A stretch of 64,000 nt of DNA, from positions 3,224,001 through 3,288,000 of the forward strand of contig NZ_CP073637.1 of the NCBI RefSeq assembly GCF_029962485.1. Reading direction: 5' to 3'. This DNA comes from Burkholderia cepacia (GTDB lineage Bacteria > Pseudomonadota > Gammaproteobacteria > Burkholderiales > Burkholderiaceae). Of this stretch, positions 1-7,760 are shown in pieces (positions within the stretch are counted from its first letter, which is position 1; each line of letters starts with the position of its first letter). The notes beneath the pieces were generated by a model. The model was not told the origin of the DNA. It saw nothing but the letters and a program-made list of their open reading frames with translations, and searched no databases. A program made the translations under genes and the position numbers.

Positions 1-55
1 CCTCGCGCGTCTCATCGAGCTTGAACGGCTTGATGATTGCGGTAATGAGTTTCAT
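1..55 (-). CDS. glnK: Nitrogen regulatory protein P-II, N-terminal fragment (cut by window edge)
   Basis: Only the first 18 codons are inside the window. They read MKLITAIIKPFKLDETRE, the canonical P-II N-terminus (first beta strand and start of helix 1). P-II proteins sense 2-oxoglutarate, ATP/ADP and glutamine (through uridylylation) and control the ammonium channel AmtB, glutamine synthetase adenylylation and NtrB. The upstream sigma-54 promoter at 116-131 and an NtrC-like dyad at 379-395 point to GlnK, the nitrogen-limitation paralogue that usually precedes amtB, rather than constitutive GlnB. The uridylylation tyrosine (T-loop) lies outside the window, so the paralogue assignment rests on the promoter. 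Confidence 0.85.
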   Translation of the reverse strand, partial: MKLITAIIKPFKLDETRE

Positions 56-115
56 GAAGTCCTCTCGCTGGGTTGTCCCGTCGAATTGGTTGGAATGTTG
101 TAACGGACTCTTCTC

Positions 116-131
116 AGCAACTCGCATGCCA
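116..131 (-). promoter_or_regulatory. Sigma-54 (-24/-12) promoter of glnK
   Basis: The minus strand reads TGGCATGCGAGTTGCT, which is TGG-CA-N8-TTGCT with the invariant GG and GC exactly 10 nt apart. This fits the RpoN consensus TGGCACG-N4-TTGCW with one mismatch. The predicted start is near 105, giving a leader of about 50 nt before the glnK ATG at 55. An RpoN promoter on glnK-amtB is the normal arrangement for NtrC control. Confidence 0.75.
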
Positions 132-378
132 TGTTCGTCCGAGCACCGTCTCGAAGGGCTCGGGAACGGGGTCGCATCCCGTGATGTAAGGCGCGGAAGC
201 CCGGCCGAATGGCCAACGTGGCCCGGTTTGCTGGCGCGGCGAAAGGAACGTTGCTAGAGTGCACGCACGTCCCGGATCGCCGGGCCATTCACCCATGCCG
301 GCGCCATGCCCGGAATTCGCGCCCCCGGCGCACCATTTCCGGTCATGCGTGCATCATGGGCACGTACGCAACTGAAGA

Positions 379-395
379 TGCACATTTTTTGTGCA
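379..395. promoter_or_regulatory. NtrC-like enhancer dyad
   Basis: TGCACATTTTTTGTGCA is a perfect dyad in the TGCAC-N7-GTGCA format of NtrC sites, with an AT-rich centre. It lies about 282 bp upstream of the predicted glnK start and 15 bp before the divergent ubiK ATG, next to that gene's ribosome binding site. A much weaker candidate lies at 329-345. The same dyad could instead act as a small hairpin in the ubiK leader. Confidence 0.5.
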
Positions 396-410
396 AGGAA
401 GGGGAATCAC

Positions 411-662
411 ATGAAGCAACCCAGCGACGTTTTCAACGATCTGCAGTCGCGCGTCAGCGACCTGCTGAAAAACTCGCCGGCCAAGGACGTCGAGCGCAAC
501 GTGAAGGCCATGCTGTCGCAAGGCTTCTCGAAGCTCGATCTCGTCACGCGCGAGGAATTCGACACGCAGGCCCAGGTGCTCGCCCGCACCCGCGTGCGCC
601 TCGAGGAACTCGAAAAGCGCGTCGCGGAACTCGAGCAGAAGCTCGCCGCGCCGCAGGCCTGA
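411..662 (+). CDS. ubiK: UbiK-family ubiquinone biosynthesis accessory factor (YqiC/BMFP)
   Basis: This 83-residue acidic protein has a helix ending in a C-terminal coiled coil (LARTRVRLEELEKRVAELEQ), matching the YqiC/UbiK (BMFP) family in size and pattern. Family members form trimers, bind membrane lipid and assist the soluble Ubi complex in aerobic ubiquinone synthesis. The ATG at 411 is preceded by AAGGAAGGGG at a good distance. The gene is divergent from glnK and followed by a strong GC hairpin at 685-715. Longer upstream starts would run through the glnK control region and are rejected. Confidence 0.85.
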   Translation: MKQPSDVFNDLQSRVSDLLKNSPAKDVERNVKAMLSQGFSKLDLVTREEFDTQAQVLARTRVRLEELEKRVAELEQKLAAPQA

Positions 663-684
663 CGCCCCACCCGGCCACAAGGTC

Positions 685-715
685 GGGCGCGGGCCGCCTC
701 GCGCGGCCCGCGCCC
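685..715 (+). terminator. GC-rich hairpin after ubiK
   Basis: Perfect 13-bp arms (685-697 and 703-715) enclose a 5-nt loop 23 bp after the ubiK stop. There is no U-tract, so it is a possible transcription end or 3' stabilising hairpin rather than a textbook intrinsic terminator. Confidence 0.4.
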
Positions 716-740
716 GCCGCCCCGACAGTGTTCCACCGCT

Positions 741-850
741 CCCCGTAGTCCGTCGTTCTTCGCAGCCCCCCGCTCTTCGCAGTCCATCGCTCTTCGCAGT
801 CCATCGCTCTTCGCAGTCCATCGCTCTTCGCAGTTCGTCGTTCCGCAGTC
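741..850. repeat. 17-bp tandem repeat
   Basis: Three exact contiguous copies of CCATCGCTCTTCGCAGT occupy 784-834, with degenerate copies on both sides (about 741-783 and 835-850). The array fills the space between ubiK and the yifB/comM gene and is likely to vary in copy number. It has no dyad and is not a CRISPR, because it lacks unique spacers. Confidence 0.85.
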
Positions 851-957
851 CCTCGTTCTTTCCCCGCGCCACGCCGGCACGCGCGCACCGATTTCTCCGA
901 TTCCCGCGGCATGCGGCCCCGAACGGCCGTCGTCCGTCTGCTTACAGGAGCCTCGCC

Positions 958-2556
958 ATGTCGCTTGCCGTGGTGCGCAGTCGCGCGCCTGCCTCCGGCC
1001 GCGCGCCGGACGTTACCGTCGAAGTCCATCTCGCCAACGGGCTGCCGTCGTTCTCGATCGTCGGCCTGCCCGATCTCGAAGTCCGCGAAAGCCGCGAGCG
1101 CGTCCGCGCCGCGCTGCAGAACTGCGGATTCGAGTTTCCCGTGCGCCGCATCACGGTCAATCTCGCACCGGCCGATCTGCCGAAAGAGTCGGGCCGGTTC
1201 GACCTGCCGATCGCGCTCGGCATCCTTGCCGCGAACGGCCAGATCCCGGCCGACGCGCTGGCCGGCCGCGAATTCGCGGGCGAACTGTCGCTGACAGGCG
1301 CGCTGCGGCCGATGCGCGGTGCGTTCGCGATGGCGTGCGGCGCCGCGCGGGACTGGCGTGCGGGCGAATCAGGATCGGGATTGGGCTCGGGCCCGGACGC
1401 CGTCACAACGCAGGGACCCGCGGCGGCATCACAAGCGCCCGAGCTCTATCTGCCGTTCGACAGCGCGGCCGAGGCCGCGCTCGTGCCGGGCGTGACCGTG
1501 TTCGGCGCACGCGACCTGCCCGCGCTATGCGCGCACCTCGCCGATGCGCCCGACGGACGGCTCACGCCGGTCGCGGCGCCCTGCCTCGACGGCCTGCCTG
1601 CGCCGGCCGCGCCCGACCTCGCCGACGTGGTCGGCCAGCGTGGCGCCCGGCGCGCGCTCGAAGTCGCCGCCGCGGGCGGTCATCACATGCTGATGGTCGG
1701 GCCGCCAGGGGCCGGCAAGTCGATGCTGGCCGCGCGGTTGGCCGGCCTGCTGCCGCCGTTGACCGACGACGAGGCGCTGACGTCGGCGGCGCTCCTGTCC
1801 GCGAGCCGCCTCGGCTTCTCGCCCGCGCAGTGGCGCCGGCGGCCGTTTCGTTCGCCGCATCATTCGTCGAGCGCCGCCGCGCTGGTCGGCGGCCGCAATC
1901 CGCCGCAGCCGGGTGAAATCACGCTCGCGCACCTCGGCGTGCTGTTTCTCGACGAGCTGCCCGAATTCGACCGGCACGTGCTCGAAATGCTGCGCGAGCC
2001 GCTGGAAGCCGGCCGCATCACGATCTCGCGCGCCGCCCAGCAGGCCGACTTCCCGGCCGCGTGCCAGTTGATCGCCGCGATGAACCCGTGCCCGTGCGGC
2101 TGGCACGGCGATCCGTCCGGGCGCTGTCGCTGCTCGCCGGACGTCGCCGCGCGCTACCTGCGCAAGCTGTCGGGGCCGCTGCTCGACCGCATCGACATCC
2201 AGATCGACCTGCCCGCGCTGTCGCCGGCCGAACTCGCGTCGCGCACGGCGGCGCCCGGCGAGCCAAGCGCGGCGGTGGCCGCACGCGTCGCACAGGCGCG
2301 GGCGCTGCAGCTCGACCGGCAGGGCAAGACGAATCACATGCTGAGCGGCCGCGAGACCGACGACCTGTGCCGGCCGACCGACGAAGGCGAACGACTGCTG
2401 CGCGAAGCCGGCGAGCGCTTCGGCTGGTCGGCGCGCGCATATTTCCGCGTACTGAAGGTCGCACGGACGATTGCCGACCTGGCCGGCGACCCGCTGCCGA
2501 CGGCCGCGCAGATCGCCGAGGCGATCCGCTACCGGCGCGCGCTCACGGCGCTCTGA
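958..2556 (+). CDS. comM: ComM/YifB-family Mg-chelatase-like AAA+ ATPase
   Basis: The protein has 532 residues. An N-terminal ChlI/Lon-protease-like domain (about 1-200, beginning MSLAVVRSRA) is followed by an AAA+ Mg-chelatase domain with Walker A GPPGAGKS at 248-255 and Walker B LGVLFLDELPEF at 326-337. Four cysteines at 378, 380, 390 and 392 follow the family NPCPCG motif. ComM is a hexameric helicase that drives branch migration during natural transformation; YifB homologues also occur in species not known to be competent. ATG 958 has AGGAG 8 nt upstream. A Gly/Ser-rich insert at about 131-160 is longer than in most homologues and looks like a flexible loop. Confidence 0.93.
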   Translation: MSLAVVRSRAPASGRAPDVTVEVHLANGLPSFSIVGLPDLEVRESRERVRAALQNCGFEFPVRRITVNLAPADLPKESGRFDLPIALGILAANGQIPADALAGREFAGELSLTGALRPMRGAFAMACGAARDWRAGESGSGLGSGPDAVTTQGPAAASQAPELYLPFDSAAEAALVPGVTVFGARDLPALCAHLADAPDGRLTPVAAPCLDGLPAPAAPDLADVVGQRGARRALEVAAAGGHHMLMVGPPGAGKSMLAARLAGLLPPLTDDEALTSAALLSASRLGFSPAQWRRRPFRSPHHSSSAAALVGGRNPPQPGEITLAHLGVLFLDELPEFDRHVLEMLREPLEAGRITISRAAQQADFPAACQLIAAMNPCPCGWHGDPSGRCRCSPDVAARYLRKLSGPLLDRIDIQIDLPALSPAELASRTAAPGEPSAAVAARVAQARALQLDRQGKTNHMLSGRETDDLCRPTDEGERLLREAGERFGWSARAYFRVLKVARTIADLAGDPLPTAAQIAEAIRYRRALTAL

Positions 2557-2889
2557 GCGCCCTCGGAGGACAAAATCCGGCTGTCAAGACTTGACTTATG
2601 CACAATTTCACGAATCCGGCCCCGGATCAGGGCTCGCCGGCACCGCCTCGAGAGAGAGTCCGTATCCCATTGTTTTTATTGATTTTTCTCAAACACCGGG
2701 AGCGCAACCAAACGTGCCGGAGGGCCGTCCGGCGCGGCTCAGCGGGAAATCCGGGCAACTTTTCAACAAAGTTATCCACATGCGCTGTGGATAGTCGAAA
2801 AAACCTCGCAAAATCCGGTCACTAGCGTCGAAAGCTGCGAATGAACTTTCAATTGTCACAGAGTGCCCGGGCACCCTCGACGGCGGTGA
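2557..2889. other. 333-bp gene-free region between convergent genes
   Basis: comM ends at 2556 and the facing lipoprotein gene ends at 2890, so neither gene needs a promoter here. Yet the stretch is AT-richer than its surroundings and structured. It holds a GTCAAG-A-CTTGAC dyad at 2583-2595, T-rich runs near 2670-2695, an inverted DnaA-box pair at 2772-2794 and a GTGCCCGGGCAC palindrome near 2864-2875. No convincing ORF is visible. A small RNA gene or protein-binding locus is possible. Confidence 0.5.
2772..2794. promoter_or_regulatory. Inverted pair of DnaA boxes
   Basis: TTATCCACA at 2772-2780 matches the high-affinity DnaA box exactly. TGTGGATAG at 2786-2794 is the same box on the other strand with one mismatch. 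They form a perfect 8-bp dyad (TATCCACA/TGTGGATA) around a 5-bp centre. An origin is unlikely because no dnaA/dnaN or DnaA-box cluster is adjacent. A DnaA-titration or DARS-like element is conceivable, or simply an RNA hairpin. Confidence 0.5.
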
Positions 2890-3462
2890 TCAATCGAGTT
2901 TGAACGAGCCGAAAAACTGGTCGAGCTGCTCCTGCGTGAGCGACCCGTCGGCGATCACGACGGCCTGGTACGCGTGCCGGCCGCGCGCGGCAAGCCGTGC
3001 GACGATCGTCTTGCGTGCGCGATCGCCGCCGGCAGCCGCCCCCGCGATGCGCAGCTCGATCCCGTTCACCGCGCCGCCGGCCGCGAGCGGCACCGGCACC
3101 GACACCGTCTGCGGCGCGCCTTCGAGGTTGCGCGACAGCCCGGCGCGCAGGAATTCGAGCGCGGCGCGGCGCGTGTCGTCGCGGTCATCGGGCAGCGTCA
3201 GCGTGCCGACCGCGAACACCGCGCCGTCGACGTGCGCGGCCTGCATCCGCATCGGCATCGACGTGCCGCCGACCGCCACCGGCTGCTCCTCGACGGTCGG
3301 CTTCGCCGGCAGGTCGATCGTGTAGCCGGCGTCGTTGTGCAGCGTACGCCAGTCGAACGACGGCGAGCACGCGGCCAGCGCCGCGCTCACGCACGCGAGC
3401 GCGGCGAAGTGTCGCAGCGGACGAAAAAGGGGGCACAACGAATCGATGACTTCCTTCGGCAT
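2890..3462 (-). CDS. Predicted lipoprotein, unknown function
   Basis: The protein has 190 residues with a lipoprotein signal: a basic N-region (FRPLRHF), a hydrophobic stretch and the lipobox LAAC with Cys32. It should therefore be lipid-anchored. The mature part begins SPSFDWRTLHNDAGYTIDLP, a pattern often seen in small betaproteobacterial proteins of about 180 residues with no assigned role. The ATG at 3462 is chosen because the longer frame from 3588 would run through the promoter region shared with the divergent thioredoxin gene. An alternative ATG is at 3492. No catalytic motif is visible. Confidence 0.75.
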   Translation of the reverse strand: MPKEVIDSLCPLFRPLRHFAALACVSAALAACSPSFDWRTLHNDAGYTIDLPAKPTVEEQPVAVGGTSMPMRMQAAHVDGAVFAVGTLTLPDDRDDTRRAALEFLRAGLSRNLEGAPQTVSVPVPLAAGGAVNGIELRIAGAAAGGDRARKTIVARLAARGRHAYQAVVIADGSLTQEQLDQFFGSFKLD

Positions 3463-3623
3463 GGCGTGAATCGGGCAGGCAAAAACGGGCATTATCCGCC
3501 GAACCTGAAAACCGGGATGTGTGGCGGCCGCCGGTGCGCGCGCCGCATTCGCGTTAAAATGAGCGCCGAATTTCGACGTCCTTTGCATCGACCCGCGTCA
3601 TCGACCGACTCCGAGAGCACCAG

Positions 3624-4160
3624 ATGAACACCACGCCTCCCGCCCGCCGCAGTGCCGGCCCCGTCCGCTACATCGTCGCGGCTGCCGTCGTCGCGGCCAT
3701 CGCCGTCGCCGGCTTCTTCGCGTTCAACGGCAAGTCCAGCGTGCCGGACGCGACGTTCACGCTGCTGTCGGGCCAGAAAGTCTCGACCGCCGGCGACCTG
3801 AAGGGCAAGGTCTATCTCGTGAACTTCTGGGCGACGAGCTGCGCGACCTGCATGCAGGAAATGCCGCAGATGGTCGATACCTACAATCGCTTCAAGGGTC
3901 AGGGTTTGGAATTCGTCGCGGTCGCGATGAACTACGATCCGCCGATGTACGTCGCGAACTACGCGCAGACACGCCAGTTGCCGTTCAAGGTCGCGCTCGA
4001 CGACGGCAGCGTCGCGAAGCAATTCGGCAACGTGCAGCTCACGCCGACGACCTTCGTCGTCGACAAGGACGGCAAGATCCTGAAGCGCTACGTCGGCGCA
4101 CCGCAGTTCGCGGAACTCGACGCGCTGCTCAAGAAAGCGCTCGGCAGCAACGCGGCCTGA
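3624..4160 (+). CDS. TlpA/ResA-like membrane-anchored thioredoxin with CATC motif
   Basis: The protein has 178 residues. An N-terminal membrane anchor (about 15-34) is followed by a periplasmic thioredoxin fold. The active site is FWATSCATCMQEMP with Cys73 and Cys76, so the dipeptide is Ala-Thr rather than the usual Pro-x or Glu-Pro. The cis-Pro loop is LTPTTFVVDKDG. Such proteins reduce disulfides outside the cytoplasm, often for cytochrome c maturation. The gene is divergent from the lipoprotein gene; a possible -10 (TAAAAT, 3555-3560) precedes it. It ends at a strong bidirectional terminator shared with dctD. The substrate is unknown. Confidence 0.88.
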   Translation: MNTTPPARRSAGPVRYIVAAAVVAAIAVAGFFAFNGKSSVPDATFTLLSGQKVSTAGDLKGKVYLVNFWATSCATCMQEMPQMVDTYNRFKGQGLEFVAVAMNYDPPMYVANYAQTRQLPFKVALDDGSVAKQFGNVQLTPTTFVVDKDGKILKRYVGAPQFAELDALLKKALGSNAA

Positions 4161-4218
4161 GCGCCGCCAGATCCGGGATCCGGCTCGAAGGGCAGCACGC
4201 CGCGCCCTTCCCGCACCA

Positions 4219-4264
4219 ACGGACCGTACGACCGGGCAACCCGGTTCTACGGTCCGTTTGCTTT
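4219..4264. terminator. Bidirectional intrinsic terminator
   Basis: A long dyad has arms ACGGACCGTA (4219-4228) and TACGGTCCGT (4248-4257), extended by a near-perfect inner stem (ACCGGG/CCCGGT), and is followed by TTGCTTTT. It sits between the convergent tlpA-like and dctD genes and should serve both. Confidence 0.8.
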
Positions 4265-5620
4265 TCAGCGCTCGGTTTCGCCTTTCGCCGACAGCCCGTA
4301 GCGCTTCATCTTCTCGTACAGCGTCGCCTTGCCGACATGCAGCCGGTCGGCCGTCGCGGCGACCGCGCCACCCGTCTGGTTCAGCGCCTCGGCAATCACC
4401 GCGCGCTCGAATTGCTCGATGCGCTCCTTCAGCGTCTGATCGTTGTCGGCGTCGTCGCCGCCCGCGCCCGTTTCCTGCGGCATGTCGGCCACGCCGAGCA
4501 CGAAGCGGTCGGCCGCATTGCGCAGCTCGCGTACGTTGCCGGGCCAGTCGCGCTGCATCAGGCTCGCGCGCTGCCGGTCGGTCAGCACCGGCGCGGGACG
4601 CGCGTAGCGCACGGCCGCGTCGAGCATGAAGTGCTCGAACAGCGGCACGATGTCCTCGCGACGCTCCGCAAGTGGCGGCAGCGCGATCGTCACGACGTTG
4701 AGCCGGTACAGCAGGTCGCGCCGGAACGTGCCGGCCGCGACGAGCTCGCTCATGTCGCCCTTCGCGGCCGCGACCACGCGGCAGTTCACGCGGATCGGCT
4801 GGTTCGAGCCGAGCCGCTCCAGCACGCCGTCCTGCAGCACGCGTAGCAGCTTCACCTGCAGCGCGAGCGGCATGCTTTCGATTTCGTCGAGGAACAGCGT
4901 GCCGCCGGACGCATATTCGAGCTTGCCGACGCGCCGTTTCGCCGCGCCCGTGAATGCGCCGGGCTCGTAGCCGAACATCTCCGATTCGAACATTGGCTCG
5001 GGCAACGCGCCGCAATTCACCGCGATGAACGGCTTGTCGCGGCGCGGCGACAGCTCGTGCAGGCTGCGCGCGATCAGCTCCTTGCCGGCGCCCGTGTCGC
5101 CGTTGATCAGCACCGACGCGTCGGTCGGCGCGACGTTCGCAATCAGCTTGCGCACCTGCTCGATCGCAGGGCTGCGGCCAATGATGCGCGGCGCGACGAC
5201 GTTCTGCCCGGCCAGCTCGCGCCGCAGTGCGTGGTTCTCGAGCACGAGCTCGCGGCGCTCCAGCGCGCGGCGCACCGTCTCGATCAGGCGCTCGGCCGCG
5301 AACGGTTTTTCGATGAAGTCGTACGCGCCGTCGCGCATCGCCTGCACGGCCATCGAGATGTCGCCGTGACCGGTGACGAGGATCACCGGCACGTCGGGCA
5401 CGCGCTCGCGGCACTGCGCGAGCACGTCGAGACCGCTCGCGCCGGGCAGCCGGATGTCGCTGACGATCGCGCCGGCGGTATCCGCGACGATCGCCTTCTC
5501 GGCCGCTTCGGCCGACTCGAAGCCGGCGACGTCGAAACCCGCCAGCTGAAGGCTCTGCACGCTCGCCCGGCGAACGAGCGCATCGTCTTCGATATAGATC
5601 ACTTGCAGCCGGTTGGCCAT
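4265..5620 (-). CDS. dctD: Sigma-54-dependent response regulator of C4-dicarboxylate transport
   Basis: The protein has 451 residues. The receiver domain (1-120) has an acidic pocket E11-D12-D13, phospho-acceptor D55 in VSDIRLPG and the conserved Lys105. The AAA+ domain has Walker A GDTGAGKE (174-181), an intact sigma-54 contact loop GAFTGA (221-226) and Walker B TLFLDE (241-246). A Fis-type helix-turn-helix ends the protein ([20 protein letters not shown] onward). Phosphorylated DctD activates dctA from an RpoN promoter; such a promoter is present at 9277-9291. The gene follows dctB in the same direction. A GTG at 5629 is an alternative start, with AGGAG only 3 nt before it. Confidence 0.93.
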   Translation of the reverse strand: MANRLQVIYIEDDALVRRASVQSLQLAGFDVAGFESAEAAEKAIVADTAGAIVSDIRLPGASGLDVLAQCRERVPDVPVILVTGHGDISMAVQAMRDGAYDFIEKPFAAERLIETVRRALERRELVLENHALRRELAGQNVVAPRIIGRSPAIEQVRKLIANVAPTDASVLINGDTGAGKELIARSLHELSPRRDKPFIAVNCGALPEPMFESEMFGYEPGAFTGAAKRRVGKLEYASGGTLFLDEIESMPLALQVKLLRVLQDGVLERLGSNQPIRVNCRVVAAAKGDMSELVAAGTFRRDLLYRLNVVTIALPPLAERREDIVPLFEHFMLDAAVRYARPAPVLTDRQRASLMQRDWPGNVRELRNAADRFVLGVADMPQETGAGGDDADNDQTLKERIEQFERAVIAEALNQTGGAVAATADRLHVGKATLYEKMKRYGLSAKGETER

Positions 5621-5725
5621 CGTACTCACTTGCTCCTGACAGGCCGCGCGGCGGTCTCGCGCGCGGCTGCGTTGATACCGGTCGTGCGCCGACCGGGCCT
5701 GCGACGGGTCCAGGGCCTGTTCGCG

Positions 5726-7756
5726 CTAATAACGGGCTTGCGCTGGCCCTGGCGAGCCCGCCGGCTCGGACACGGAGTCCGGATGATGCGTGCGTGCGCG
5801 CCGCAGCGTCAAGACGAACAGCGCGCCGCCCGACGGCGCATTTCGCGCGGTCAGCGCGCCGCCCGCGTCGCTCGCGATCGACGACGAGATCGCAAGGCCA
5901 AGGCCGAGCCCGCGCCCCATTTCCTTCGTCGTGAAGAACGGTTCGAACAGCCGCGGCAGCAGGTCCGGCGCAATGCCGGAGCCGTTGTCGCGCACTTCGA
6001 CCGCGAGCGTCGCGGCCGACACCGCGATCGTCACTTCGATCGCCGGCGCAGCGACGCCGGTCACCGCGTCGAGCGCGTTGCCGAGCAGGTTGATCAGCAC
6101 CTGTTCGAGGCGCAAATCCTCGCAGCGCGCGACGAGCTCGGGATAGTCGCGTGCCAGGTCGAGCGGCTCATCGTGCGCGGGCGACACGGTCGCGTCCTGC
6201 AGCGTCAGCGTGAGCGCGACGCCGCTCAGGCGCTCGCCAAGCAGCGACAGCACGCTGCGCAGCGCGCGCACGACGAGCGCCCGCTCGTTGCGCGGCTTCG
6301 CGCGGCCGACGAACAGCTTCAGCTGGTTCGTGATCTTGCCCATCCGCTCGGTGAGCGCCGCGATCGCCTCGAGGTTCTCGCGCGCGGCCGCCTGCTCGCC
6401 GCGATCGAGCAGCACGCGCGTGTTGTCCGAGAAACTGCGCAGCGCCGCGAGCGGCTGGTTCAGTTCATGCGTGATGCCGGCCGCCATCTGGCCGAGCGCC
6501 GCGAGCTTGCTCGCCTGGATCAGTTCGTCGTGCGCGGCGCGCAGCTCCTGCTCCGCGCGGATCCGGTCGCCGACTTCCTTCTGCAACTGTTCGTTCGCCT
6601 CCGACAGGTCGGCCGTGCGCTCCTCGACGCGCTGGTTCAACTCCGCGTACGCCTGCTGCAACAGCGCGCGGCCGCGGATCATTTCGCGCACGCGCGCACG
6701 GCGCATGCGCCAGTAGAACGCGAGCAGCACGACCGACACGAAGCCGAAGCCCGTGACGATCGTCGCGTTGCGCGCATCGGTATCGATGGGTGCGATCGGC
6801 GCGAGCGTGACGAGCAGCCAGTCGGGCTCGCCGATCCGGCGCTTGCTGGCGAGGAAACGTGGTGCGCGCCGGCCAGGGCCGAGGCGCACGATCTCCGCAT
6901 CGGCGCCGAGCGTCTGCTCGATGCGCAGCGGCAGCGGTGTGACAGGTTGCTGGGCGTACTGGCGCGTCTCGTAGATCGACGCGGTGACGGGGCCCGTGAG
7001 CGGGCGCAGCGTGTGGTACTTCCACGCGGGCACCGACGACAGGAACACGACGCCGTGATCGTCCGCGACGACGAGCGGCTCGGACGCATCGGCGCCCTGG
7101 AACCATTCGAGGTTGAGCTTCACGACGACGACGCCCGCGATCTTGCCTTCACGCCACACGGGCTGCGAGATGTAGTAGCCGGGGTCGCGCGAGATCGTGC
7201 CGATCCCGAAGAAGCGGCCGACCTGGCCGTTCATCGCGTCGACGAAATACGGGCGGAAGCGGTATTCGATCCCGACGAAGCTGTCGGGCGCGCGCCAGTT
7301 GCTGGCGGCGACGCACAGGCCGTCCGCGCCGATCACGTAGGTGACGGTCGCGTGTGCGTGTTCGTTGAGATCTTCGAGATAGCGGTTGACGCGCGCGGTG
7401 TAGTCGCCGCGCTTCGGCTCGGCGAGCAGGTCCTGCACGTACGGATGACTGCCGAGCAGATAAGGCAGCGACTCGTAGCGGTCGAGCGTGCTCTTGAGCG
7501 CGTTGGTGGTGCGGTCGACGCGCACCGCGGCATTGCGCTGCAACTCGGCGACGCCGCGTCGCCAGGTGATCGTCCACGTCAGCGCGCACGCCGCGACGAG
7601 CGCGGCGGCAAGCACGACGAGGATGAGCAGGCGGCGCGTCACGGTCGAGGCTTCCTGGCGATGCGGATCGCCTATTGTGTCATAGGCCTCCGCATCCCCG
7701 CGTCGATCGCCGCGTGCCGCGCCGCCGGCGGGCGGCGGCGCCACCTGCTCCTTCAT
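5726..7756 (-). CDS. dctB: C4-dicarboxylate sensor histidine kinase
   Basis: The protein has 676 residues. It has a first membrane segment (about 41-62), a large periplasmic double-PDC/Cache sensor ending near 330, and a second membrane segment (TIVTGFGFVSVVLLAFYW). A coiled-coil linker leads to a HisKA domain with phospho-accepting His in AAGITHELNQPLAALRSF and a HATPase_c domain (N-box LINLLGNALDA, G1 VRDNGSGI, G2 GRGLGLGLAIS). It senses succinate, fumarate and malate and phosphorylates DctD. The ATG lies 4 nt after the dctA stop, so translational coupling is likely. No strong ribosome binding site is visible, and an internal GTG near residue 39 is an alternative start. Confidence 0.92.
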   Translation of the reverse strand: MKEQVAPPPAGGAARGDRRGDAEAYDTIGDPHRQEASTVTRRLLILVVLAAALVAACALTWTITWRRGVAELQRNAAVRVDRTTNALKSTLDRYESLPYLLGSHPYVQDLLAEPKRGDYTARVNRYLEDLNEHAHATVTYVIGADGLCVAASNWRAPDSFVGIEYRFRPYFVDAMNGQVGRFFGIGTISRDPGYYISQPVWREGKIAGVVVVKLNLEWFQGADASEPLVVADDHGVVFLSSVPAWKYHTLRPLTGPVTASIYETRQYAQQPVTPLPLRIEQTLGADAEIVRLGPGRRAPRFLASKRRIGEPDWLLVTLAPIAPIDTDARNATIVTGFGFVSVVLLAFYWRMRRARVREMIRGRALLQQAYAELNQRVEERTADLSEANEQLQKEVGDRIRAEQELRAAHDELIQASKLAALGQMAAGITHELNQPLAALRSFSDNTRVLLDRGEQAAARENLEAIAALTERMGKITNQLKLFVGRAKPRNERALVVRALRSVLSLLGERLSGVALTLTLQDATVSPAHDEPLDLARDYPELVARCEDLRLEQVLINLLGNALDAVTGVAAPAIEVTIAVSAATLAVEVRDNGSGIAPDLLPRLFEPFFTTKEMGRGLGLGLAISSSIASDAGGALTARNAPSGGALFVLTLRRARTHHPDSVSEPAGSPGPAQARY

Positions 7757-7760
7757 GACG

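Noticed and set aside
741..850. CRISPR or insertion-sequence end.
   Set aside because: 17-bp direct tandem copies without spacers or inverted ends.
2772..2794. Chromosome replication origin.
   Set aside because: Only two boxes, no AT-rich unwinding element of the usual size, and no dnaA, dnaN, rpmH or parAB genes in the window.
2598..2825. A 75-codon plus-strand ORF in the gap after comM.
   Set aside because: No ribosome binding site and no family pattern, and it crosses the inverted DnaA boxes.
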